From Alphaproteobacteria bacterium (lineage in GTDB: Bacteria; Pseudomonadota; Alphaproteobacteria; Rhodospirillales; Rhodospirillaceae): a DNA stretch of 54,111 nt. Of the stretch, positions 18,148-26,066 are shown piece by piece; within the stretch, counting starts at the first letter, position 1; every line of letters starts with the position of its first letter. The stretch covers positions 1 through 54,111 of the forward strand of contig JAURPI010000026.1 of the NCBI GenBank assembly GCA_030835385.1, written 5' to 3'. A program made the position numbers and the translations under genes. The notes beneath the pieces were generated by a model. The model was not told where the DNA came from and made no database searches. It was given only the letters and a program-made list of their open reading frames with translations.

Positions 18148-19264
18148 TTAGCACCTTGGCAATGTGAAGTGAACGGTGCAGCCCTCACCTTGTTTAGAGT
18201 CGATCCAAAGGTCGCCGCCATGCCGCTGGAACAGGCTAATAAGGTATCGAGCAATGCATTCGTATTTTGGGCAGACTCCACTATGAGTGCCGCGTACTCT
18301 CTTGTTTTTTCAGGTGCCAGCTCAACGTCTTCATCAGACAACAGAGATACGAAGCCAATAATATTATTGAACGGACTCTTGAGATCGTGACCGATGATAG
18401 AAAAAAATTGGTCCTTTGCCCGCACAGAGTTCTCAAGGCTTTACCTGGCCTGCTCCAACTCAGCTTCGCGGGCATTGGCCTCGGTCACGTCTTGGACAGT
18501 TGCTATGTCGCGCTGCAACTTTCCAGCCGCATCAAAGATCGGCTGACCAATTTCCTTAAAGTACCGGTCTCCAGAGTCCGTCTTACGCCGATACTCAATA
18601 TCGTAAGGGTCCGCACCTGCGACACCTTCTGATATAGCCTCCACATAAGAAGCTCGATCATCGTCATGGAGATAAGCGGAAAATTCTGACGGGTGAACAA
18701 TGCGTCTCACCAATGCATGCGTTTCTGTTTCAAACATGAACGCCAAGCGCTCTGAGCAGAAAGCGAGACAAGTCTGATCCGGGTCCCAAACCCAATGCCC
18801 CAGTCCAGAAACACGCGCAGCAAGATCCAACATATCTTTCTGGTCGCGTACATCCTGTAGCGTGCGAAAAGCATCTGTGACGTCGGTCACGACACCGAAC
18901 ATTACCCTTTTGTGATGACGTTTCGGACTTCGCCCGCCGGCGTCACAATCCGCGCATCATATTCAAAACTGGCAGAATCGCAGATTGCCTGCTCCAATCT
19001 TGCGCGCACACGATCCCGGTCCGCCATATGCAGCGTATCGATGAACTTCTCGAAAGCCGGCTGATAGGAGGTCTGGTCCTGCCCAAAAATCGTTCAGACT
19101 TGCTCAGACCAAGACAAAGACTCGGATTGGATATACCAGTACCAATAGCCCATATTGCCGACTGTTTCGGCCAGGGATAAAACGCCAACGTCGTCTTGCG
19201 ACCCCTGTTTTCCTGCGAGCACAGCTTTACCCTGGGCTGCCGTTAGCATGCCAATACTGATCCC
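18148..19264 (-). pseudogene. PAS-domain sensor histidine kinase, multiply disrupted
   Basis: Pieces of one kinase can be read in order on the minus strand. First comes a PAS domain (SLAETVGNMGYWYWY...IFGQDQTSYQPAFEKFI), broken by TGA at 19094-19096. A frame change and apparent deletion follow near 18902, where its end RNVITKG meets MFGVVTDVTDAFRTL. A second PAS domain (GLGHWVWDPDQT) ends in a single TAA at 18441, after which the same frame continues as SLENSVRAKDQFFSIIGHDL, with the phosphoacceptor His. An internal deletion then joins the HisKA end (ALLDTLLA) to the last strand of the ATPase domain (HGGDLWIDSKQGEG, out of frame). Most of the ATP-binding domain is gone. Upstream limits are vague. 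Confidence 0.85.
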
Positions 19265-19521
19265 CGTAGCGCGTTTATCGCCAGAATATTGTTTTTACTA
19301 AAAAATAGTTATAATGTGCCAGTCAGTCTACCAAAAAGTTTGTCCAAACAATAACTATACCTTTGCGTGTATTCTGAATCAGAATCACACAAGGGATAGA
19401 AAACGCAAGCCAAAGGAATCGGCTACAAGCACCACCACTTGCGCCGTTGGATCAGGCCTGTTACAACCCCGCTCCTTCCGCAGAACACTGCGCCTTTCGC
19501 GCAATTTTGTGGATCCCGGTT

Positions 19522-19598
<77 letters not shown>

Positions 19599-19688
19599 TT
19601 TTCTTTGCTTTTCAGCCCAAAGGGTTTGAGTCATACGGCTCTGGCCCTTTTTATTTGCCAACGTCGTCTCATTAGCCAAGGTAGAGCC

Positions 19689-20882
19689 ATGACAACTGAC
19701 CGCAGCGTTGTATTTGTATCTGGCGTCCGCACAGCCATAGGCACCTTTGGTGGCAGCTTGAAGAACCATGAGCCGACGGCGTTAGCCGCAGCTGTGGTGA
19801 GAGAAGCGGTCGCCCGCGCCAATGTCGCACCGCATACCGTTGGCTCTGTTGTGATGGGTAATGTGATTCAAACCAACACCCGTGATCCTTATTTGGCGCG
19901 TGTGGCCGCCATTGACGGCGGTCTGCCCATAGAAACACCAGCAATCACGGTTAATCGGTTATGTGGCAGTGGCTTCCAAGCCATTGTTTCTGCCGCCCAA
20001 CAAATCTTACTGGGTGACGTGGACGTGGCCGTTGCCGGCGGCGCCGAATGCATGAGCCAAGCACCCTATTTGGTTCCTGCGCAGCGTTGGGGCCAAAAGA
20101 TGGGCGATGCCAAGATGGTCGACACCTTGCTTGGCGCACTGAATGATCCCTTCGGCCACGGCCACATGGGTATTACGGCTGAAAACATTGCCGCTAAGTG
20201 GAATATCGACCGCACCACTCAAGATGAAATCGCAGTTGAAAGTCATAAACGCGCCTCGAGCGCGCGTGAAGCAGGACGGTTCGACGAACAAATTCTTCCT
20301 CTGGAGGTCAAGAAGGGTCGAGACGTCGTCGTGTTTGATAAAGACGAACACATTCGAAGCGACGTAACGGTCGAGAGCCTGAGTGGTTTACGCCCGGCAT
20401 TCAAAAATGACGGTTCTGTGACCCCAGGCAACGCCTCTGGAATTAATGATGGAGCAGCCGCCTTGGTTTTGATGGATGCCGCGGCGGCAGACAAAGCAGC
20501 ATTGAAACCGTTGGCCCGGCTGGTTGGTTACGCCCAGGCTGCCGTTGAACCATCAGAAATGGGAATCGGCCCAGTACCGGCGGTGCAACAACTGCTCAAA
20601 AAAACAGGGTTATCGGTGTCCGATATGGACGTAATCGAATCCAACGAAGCTTTTGCGGCACAAGCCTGCGCGGTCGCTACCGATCTCGACTTTCCGGCAG
20701 CCAAAACCAACCCCAACGGCGGCGCAATTGCGCTCGGTCACCCGGTCGGCGCAACAGGCGCTATTCTTACGGTGAAAACCATCTACGAACTGCAACGTAC
20801 CGATGGGCGCTTCGGACTTGTCACCATGTGCATTGGCGGCGGTCAGGGAATCGCTGGAATACTGGAATCAGTTCCAGCCTAG
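19689..20882 (+). CDS. Acetyl-CoA acetyltransferase (thiolase)
   Basis: A 397-residue thiolase that condenses or cleaves acyl-CoA, with Cys92 of NRLCGSG as the acylated nucleophile, the GGAECMS and PGNASGINDGAAA signatures, His in GHPVGATGA, and the second active-site Cys in CIGGGQG. Length is standard for the family. I took ATG 19689 because AAGG lies eight bases upstream; a TTG at 19605 would add 28 unrelated residues. Homologues act either in beta-oxidation or in acetoacetyl-CoA (PHB) synthesis. The fatty acyl-CoA oxidation genes 0.5-8 kb downstream on the other strand favour a role in degradation, but both are possible. It overlaps the next gene end to end by four bases. Confidence 0.93.
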   Translation: MTTDRSVVFVSGVRTAIGTFGGSLKNHEPTALAAAVVREAVARANVAPHTVGSVVMGNVIQTNTRDPYLARVAAIDGGLPIETPAITVNRLCGSGFQAIVSAAQQILLGDVDVAVAGGAECMSQAPYLVPAQRWGQKMGDAKMVDTLLGALNDPFGHGHMGITAENIAAKWNIDRTTQDEIAVESHKRASSAREAGRFDEQILPLEVKKGRDVVVFDKDEHIRSDVTVESLSGLRPAFKNDGSVTPGNASGINDGAAALVLMDAAAADKAALKPLARLVGYAQAAVEPSEMGIGPVPAVQQLLKKTGLSVSDMDVIESNEAFAAQACAVATDLDFPAAKTNPNGGAIALGHPVGATGAILTVKTIYELQRTDGRFGLVTMCIGGGQGIAGILESVPA

Positions 20883-21490
20883 TTGCCTGCAATTCGTAAG
20901 TTCGCAGCCGGCACAATGACCTTGTCGCGCTTCAGCTGGCGCATCGTACGCTGAACCATATCGATTGACAGAGCCGCCCACCCCGCATTCTCTGCGCCGC
21001 GAACAACTGTATTGGCCCTCCACACAGTTGCTATCCATCCATCCGGTTCACTCCGGTTCAGCGTGAAGGCTGCCTGCGCTTTGGGAACGTCATAGAAATA
21101 CCCACCGGTCGTGTACCCAGGGCGTTCTTTGATTTTAGTGATGGTCTTACCCTTCTTCTCATAGGTCATGACCTTTGTTTCACCAGGATGGTAGACCAGC
21201 GGGACGTCAATCGTCACATAGCGTTGACCCAAGAGACGCATCGTCAACAAGGTATCTGCTTTCGCGTCCGCATCGACCGGTACAACACCCATCTTCGAGA
21301 GCTCCTCGGCCAACTTTTGCTCTCACCAACTACGGCTAGGTTCGGGCATATCCTGAACATCGATAGCCATCCGGGAGACCTGCACACCATTTTGGTATTT
21401 AGGTGCCACGGCACTCCATACAGCGGGATCAGCGCACCCAGCCAGGATTACCAATACTAGCGCAATCGCACCGTTTCTCTGAACCAACAC
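20879..21490 (-). pseudogene. Lipoprotein gene of unknown function with an in-frame TGA
   Basis: From a GTG at 21490, with GGGAG seven bases upstream, the frame reads MLVQRNGAIALVLVILAGCA, a clear lipoprotein signal with lipobox LAGC. It continues to SRSW and then TGA at 21323-21325. The same frame continues without further stops for another 148 codons (EQKLAEELSKMGVVPVDADA... ending LRIAGN). The second part alone could start at a TTG, but it would lack the export signal. The codon was probably TGG or CGA before mutation. The domain, with strands around MRLLGQRYVTIDVPLVY and WIATVWRANTVVRG, may be a DUF4136-like periplasmic domain; that is a guess. It overlaps the convergent thiolase gene by four bases. 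Confidence 0.65.
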
Positions 21491-21607
21491 TTCAACGCTC
21501 CCATGCCCTCGATCCGATAAATCTGAATGACATGGGAAAGGAGATATACGGCGCCATTAAGACAATGGCGCCCCTCTTGAACACAAAGTCGTGAAACGGT
21601 TTGCCGG

Positions 21608-22960
21608 TCAGTCAGCCGCCTCAATCGCGTGGTAAATCTTGCGCTCAGCGTCGGGGTCGTCGAAAGCCTGAATTAGGAGCCTCGCAACTTCAGCCCGAGG
21701 AATTTGACCGAATTCAAACCGCTCGCTGCCTTCAACTAAGAAACCGGTTTCAGTTGCAGGTCCGGTTCCTAAGCCACCCGGCCGGATAATTGTGTAGTCG
21801 AGGCCGCTAGCAATAAGATGATCCTCGGCCGTTGTTTTACGTTCGAGCGCTGATCCCAAAATCCAACGCACGTAGAATGGCAGAGCATCTCTGCTGTCAC
21901 CGGCACCGATGGAACTCACCATCAGAATCCGATCAACCCCTGTCGCTTTGGCCGCTTCTGCGACATTGATTGTGCCAACATCATCGACAGGACTATCACC
22001 ACGGGTACTGCCAAGAGAACTAATGACGGACCCAAAGTTATCGCTCTCAAATGCTGCTAGAACCGAGTCCGCCTCTAATGCATCACCGACGAACACCGTC
22101 ACGCCGAGTTCTTCTAGAGCTGAAACATCTGACGTTGGACGCACGAAAGCCGTCACAGGTTGGCCACGGGCGGCAAGAATTTTGATAATCTCCAAACCCG
22201 TGGCTCGCGTCCCGCCAAATACCAGCACGGCTGCCGATTCCTCATCGTCTATGCCGCTCACCCGTTTGAGCTTGTTCAACTCGTCGCTCTCGGTTCCCCA
22301 CACAACCGCACCGTCATTATCGAGATAACGGCCTAGGAACCAATATTCGTCGGAAGTGATATGAATTTCGTCCTCAGCGACCATCTCGCCGCCGCCAGGC
22401 ATTTCCATGCGACAGGGGCCGAAGTCCATCGGACCGGAAATCGACTGACCGTCCGCGCTCATCGTTAGTTTGAAATCACAGCTCTCACGCCAGGTGAAAT
22501 CCTCAAGGGTTAGCCCGGCCAGGAATTCTGGATCGCGATGAACATTGAAAACATTATCAGCGTCTTTGAAATCCAACTCGCGTTGATGTACCTGCCCGGT
22601 CTCCGCATTAACATAAAATTGAAGCAACCCTCGCCGGGTAATCCAGTCAGGGTCTTCCGACCCGTCCATCGACGACTGTTGGTAGACAAGAACGCCATCC
22701 GCAAACGATACATCGACAGGAGCAAAGAGCTGATACATAAGCCGATGCTGAAGATGATCAGCCACGCCCATATCAATATCGCGTTGATACTGCTCGGAGC
22801 TATCGTACCGGCCAGAGACCCACTCATTAACCGCTGCTAGAATGCGTTCATTCTCAACAGGAGTCTGGGCGCGTGCTTCATTGCCAAAAACAAGACTATA
22901 CGTGAGGAATGACACCCCAATTCCTACGACAAAGAATATGATGCGTTTTTTTAAGCTCAC
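21608..22960 (-). CDS. Exported CpeT-like / NAD(P)-binding fusion protein
   Basis: A 450-residue protein with two unlike halves. I chose GTG 22960 because GGAGG lies six bases upstream; it gives a signal peptide (KKRIIFFVVGIGVSFLTYSL, cleavage after ARA at about residue 31). Residues 40-230 resemble the CpeT/CpcT bilin-lyase fold: WVSGRYDSSEQYQRD, then a Cys-Asp pattern SCDFKLTMSADG...GPCRMEM, and a final GRYLDNDGAVVWG. Residues 243-450 are an NmrA-like Rossmann domain with nucleotide loop GGTRATG (249-255) and IRPGGLGTGP. CpeT proteins attach bilins in cyanobacteria; no phycobiliprotein is expected here, so function is unknown. Exporting an NAD(P)-binding domain is odd. Its gene follows a beta-lactamase remnant on the same strand. 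Confidence 0.75.
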   Translation of the reverse strand: MSLKKRIIFFVVGIGVSFLTYSLVFGNEARAQTPVENERILAAVNEWVSGRYDSSEQYQRDIDMGVADHLQHRLMYQLFAPVDVSFADGVLVYQQSSMDGSEDPDWITRRGLLQFYVNAETGQVHQRELDFKDADNVFNVHRDPEFLAGLTLEDFTWRESCDFKLTMSADGQSISGPMDFGPCRMEMPGGGEMVAEDEIHITSDEYWFLGRYLDNDGAVVWGTESDELNKLKRVSGIDDEESAAVLVFGGTRATGLEIIKILAARGQPVTAFVRPTSDVSALEELGVTVFVGDALEADSVLAAFESDNFGSVISSLGSTRGDSPVDDVGTINVAEAAKATGVDRILMVSSIGAGDSRDALPFYVRWILGSALERKTTAEDHLIASGLDYTIIRPGGLGTGPATETGFLVEGSERFEFGQIPRAEVARLLIQAFDDPDAERKIYHAIEAAD

Positions 22961-23114
22961 TGGTCCCTCCGAAAAATCATGCGCGATGGCTGTGAACCGA
23001 ACTCTGACGATTTCCGGCTCCTGAGTCGAGAGAACGGACAAAATTAAAGCTGCTGTTCGGTTTGCGGCGAACCCAATATTGCCGTAGCGTCGATGGAAAA
23101 GGCCGGTATCCAGT

Positions 23115-23432
23115 GGTGGTGATCGCCTTGGTCATTAAATAGATACGAAACACTGAGTCCTCTGTTAGAGGGCTTTGGCTTTCTACATCCGCAAACCCGA
23201 CAGTATCTCGGTATACAATCTTTCCATCGCGCACGATGACCATTGCAGCGCCAGACAAACGCCCTTCGTCGACGTGGGTTTGCATGACCGGGGCAATACG
23301 CTCCATACGCCCTGGATCAAACCCGAGACGCTTAGCGTTGCCGGACGGTAACCAGTCGCCAGCCGAAAGCTAGCCGGCTCCGAAAAGACACAAACAAGCC
23401 ACAACACAACACATCGACGTTTTCGTACTCAC
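23115..23432 (-). pseudogene. Remnant of an exported beta-lactamase-fold serine hydrolase gene
   Basis: From a GTG at 23432, preceded by GGGAG, the frame gives a signal-like start (STKTSMCCVVACLCLFGAG) and then a TAG at codon 21. The frame continues into RMERIAPVMQTHVDEGRLSG and a typical PF00144 segment, IVYRDTVGFADVESQSPLTE then DSVFRIYLMTKAITT. The catalytic SxxK motif reads LMTK, so the nucleophile Ser is replaced by Leu, which one C-to-T change would explain. After KAITT the similarity ends; only about 64 of some 380 residues remain. Immediately downstream is the CpeT fusion gene on the same strand. The gene is dead. Confidence 0.75.
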
Positions 23433-23483
23433 CTCCCATACACCTCAGCAACGCTATCACGTGCTTCTCGCCCAGGAGAAGAA

Positions 23484-25283
23484 TTAGAGGGCGTCGGTGG
23501 GTACGGTTAGAGTTGTGTCATCCATGGAGGCTAGTAAATCTGCGTTACTGTGGAGTTTTGGGAGTTCGCGCCGAAAGAAAAACTGGCAGGCCGCCAATTT
23601 GCCCGCGTAAAACTCAATATCATCTCCTTGAGCGGCCGGAGTCGCCCCCGCAGCCACTAAGGCCTGTTGCAGCCACATCCAAGCAATGACAAGGTGCCCA
23701 AGAGTATCAAGATATAAGGTCGCGTCCGCCAAGGCCTGTCGAATATTCTCTTTTCGTGCTGCCACCAACTTTTGAGTCACATCGCTGATACAATCAATTG
23801 CGGTCGCAAGAGCGGCGGCATAGTGATGCAGCGATGCTTCTGCAGCAGCGCTTGCGATAGTCGAACGCATTTCATTCTTAAGGGCGTCAAATGCAGCACC
23901 TTCTTCCATGACGACTTTTCGACCCAATAGATCAAGACCGTGTATGCCGTGAGTTCCTTCGTGGATCGGGTTAAGACGATTATCCCGATACAATCGCTCG
24001 ACAGGGTAATCTCGGGTATAGCCGTAGCCGCCGAGCACTTGGATGGCATGCTTGTTGGCCTCGAGACAAAACTCAGAAGGCCAGGATTTTGTTATTGGCG
24101 TGAGGATATCAAGCAGCAGGTTCAGTCTTTTCTTTTCGGGAGTGCTCTTTGTCGTTTTTTTCTCATCTACCAATCGTGCGCAATACAAAACTAGGGCCAA
24201 TGCGCCCTCAACCGCCACCTTTTGTGAGAGTAACAATCGCCTAACATCGGTATGTTCGACTATCATTACAGGCTGCTTGTCAGGCGCGTTGGCATCCAGA
24301 TGACGCCCTTGCGGCCGTTCTTTGGCGTAGGCCAAGCTTGCGCTGTACCCGGCGTAGCCAAGCGCCACGGCACCGAGACCAACTCCGATCCGGGCTTCAT
24401 TCATCATATGAAACATGTAAGCGAGACCCTGGTGCGGTTCGCCAACCAGAAAGCCTCTCGTTTCTCCGGACTCTCCAAAATTCAGCAGCGCGTTAACTGT
24501 GCCGCGATATCCCATTTTGTGATTGAGGCCTGCAAGCGCGATGTTATTGCTTTCACCGACCAATCCATCGTTTCCGAGACGATGTTTGGGCACGATAAAA
24601 AGAGAGATTCCTTTCACGCCCGACGGACCACCCGGAATCTTTGCGAGCACCATGTGAATAATATTCTCAGAAAGGGTGTGATCACCGCCAGAGATCCACA
24701 TCTTAGATCCCGTGATTCGGTAATAACCATCATTTGTGAGTTCGGCGCGGGTAGAAATATCAGTCAGTGACGAGCCAGCTTGAGGTTCAGATAGACACAT
24801 GGTGCCAAAAAACCGGCCCTCAACCATAGGCGCGAGGAACTTTTGCTTTTGTTCTTCGGATCCAAAAGCCGCCAATAAATTCCCGGCGCCAATCGTGAGA
24901 AATGGATAAGCCGTTGTGGAAATATTCGCCGCAGAAAAAATCGCCTGACAGGCCTGACCAACGACCACAGGCAGTTGCATACCTCCAACTTCGGTATTGA
25001 ATGTTGCGCCCATGAGCCCAGCGCCCACATAAGCCTCGAGGGCCGCTTTTACCTCTGGGATAATGCGCACTTCTGCACCATCGAACTCCGGCTCCTGCTC
25101 ATCTACGAGAGCGGCATGAGGGGCAAAGTGATCAACGGCGATCGTCTCTGCTGTATCGAGCACAGCTTCGAATACCGTCCGGTCATGGCTGGCGTATCGG
25201 TCTGTCCCTACGAGAGACTCAATCTTCAGGACCTCATAGAGCAGAAACGCGAGGTCGCGACGAGGAATGTAGGTGTCAGACAT
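23484..25283 (-). CDS. Acyl-CoA dehydrogenase (DmdC-like, with C-terminal extension)
   Basis: A 599-residue FAD enzyme that oxidises acyl-CoA to trans-2-enoyl-CoA. It has the N-terminal helical part (about 30-160), then the FAD-binding signature MCLSEPQAGSSLTDISTRAE, the central beta domain with YRITGSKMWISGGDH, and the C-terminal helices with YTRDYPVERLYRDNRLNPIHEGTHGIHGLDLLGRK, which carries the active-site Glu. An extra C-terminal helical domain (about 460-599) is typical of the long FadE/DmdC-type group; DmdC acts on 3-methylmercaptopropionyl-CoA, but I cannot tell the substrate. I chose ATG 25283, 13 bases after the SDR stop; a TTG at 25313 is also in frame. It follows the SDR and hydratase/dehydrogenase genes in one operon. 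Confidence 0.93.
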   Translation of the reverse strand: MSDTYIPRRDLAFLLYEVLKIESLVGTDRYASHDRTVFEAVLDTAETIAVDHFAPHAALVDEQEPEFDGAEVRIIPEVKAALEAYVGAGLMGATFNTEVGGMQLPVVVGQACQAIFSAANISTTAYPFLTIGAGNLLAAFGSEEQKQKFLAPMVEGRFFGTMCLSEPQAGSSLTDISTRAELTNDGYYRITGSKMWISGGDHTLSENIIHMVLAKIPGGPSGVKGISLFIVPKHRLGNDGLVGESNNIALAGLNHKMGYRGTVNALLNFGESGETRGFLVGEPHQGLAYMFHMMNEARIGVGLGAVALGYAGYSASLAYAKERPQGRHLDANAPDKQPVMIVEHTDVRRLLLSQKVAVEGALALVLYCARLVDEKKTTKSTPEKKRLNLLLDILTPITKSWPSEFCLEANKHAIQVLGGYGYTRDYPVERLYRDNRLNPIHEGTHGIHGLDLLGRKVVMEEGAAFDALKNEMRSTIASAAAEASLHHYAAALATAIDCISDVTQKLVAARKENIRQALADATLYLDTLGHLVIAWMWLQQALVAAGATPAAQGDDIEFYAGKLAACQFFFRRELPKLHSNADLLASMDDTTLTVPTDAL

Positions 25284-25296
25284 ATCCGGACTGCCG

Positions 25297-26064
25297 TTAG
25301 AACGGATCGGCAATCAAAGCGCCGCCGTCTACGACAATAACTTGGCCCGTTATAAACCGGGCCGCGTCTGAGGCCAGAAAAGAGGCCACGCCGGCGATAT
25401 CGTCCGGCTCGCCTAGACGCCCTAAAGGTGTGCGCGCTGCAAAGGCTTGGCCATCTTCACCTTCCCACAAGGCGCGGGCGAAGTCCGTGCGGATAAGCCC
25501 AGGCGAGATGGCATTGACCCGAATGTTTTGAGCGCCTAATTCAACAGCATAATTGCGGGCAAGTTGGGCGTCGGCCGCCTTTGAAACCGCATAAGCGCCC
25601 AAGTTCTTGCTCCCCGTAAGGCCGGCTATGGACGACAGAAGAATAATCGCCCCACCACCACTTTCGGCCATTTGCGGGGCCACAAGATTGATCAACCAAG
25701 CCGGGCCCTGAACATTCGTTGTGAATATTTTTTCGACGGCTCTGTCGTCAAGATCAGCCATTGGACCATAGACAGGATTGATTGCCGCATTGCAGACCAA
25801 GATATCAACAGGTCCATGCTGAGCCTGAGTCTCCTTAACCAAATTACTGACCTGCACTTTGTCGGACACATTACAGGCGACGGCGATGGCTTTGCCTCCA
25901 TCGGCGACGATCTCAGACGCCACTGCCTCACACGCTTCAATTTTGCGACTTGTCACCGTTATTCTCGCCCCGGCACCGGCTAGTGTTCGGGCGATGGCCC
26001 GACCAATGCCGCGCGATGAGCCTGTCACCACCGCGACTTTCCCTGATAGGTCGAAGTGATCCAC
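25297..26064 (-). CDS. SDR family NAD(P)-dependent oxidoreductase
   Basis: A 255-residue classical short-chain dehydrogenase. The cofactor loop is TGSSRGIG (about residues 14-21), the NAG-like strand motif appears as CNAAI, and the catalytic residues are Ser in LLSSIAG and Tyr/Lys in YAVSKAA. The C-terminus has the usual ITGQVIVVDGGALI. The start is uncertain: GTG 26064 has AAAGGG before it, while TTG 26070 overlaps the stop of the upstream gene; they differ by two residues. It is between the hydratase/dehydrogenase and acyl-CoA dehydrogenase genes, so it probably acts on a hydroxyacyl or ketoacyl intermediate. The substrate is not predictable. Confidence 0.92.
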   Translation of the reverse strand: MDHFDLSGKVAVVTGSSRGIGRAIARTLAGAGARITVTSRKIEACEAVASEIVADGGKAIAVACNVSDKVQVSNLVKETQAQHGPVDILVCNAAINPVYGPMADLDDRAVEKIFTTNVQGPAWLINLVAPQMAESGGGAIILLSSIAGLTGSKNLGAYAVSKAADAQLARNYAVELGAQNIRVNAISPGLIRTDFARALWEGEDGQAFAARTPLGRLGEPDDIAGVASFLASDAARFITGQVIVVDGGALIADPF

Positions 26065-26066
26065 GG

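Noticed and set aside
22977-23407. Overlapping minus-strand ORFs at the beta-lactamase remnant taken as separate genes
   Set aside because: They are shadow frames or pieces of one decayed gene whose true frame starts at 23432.
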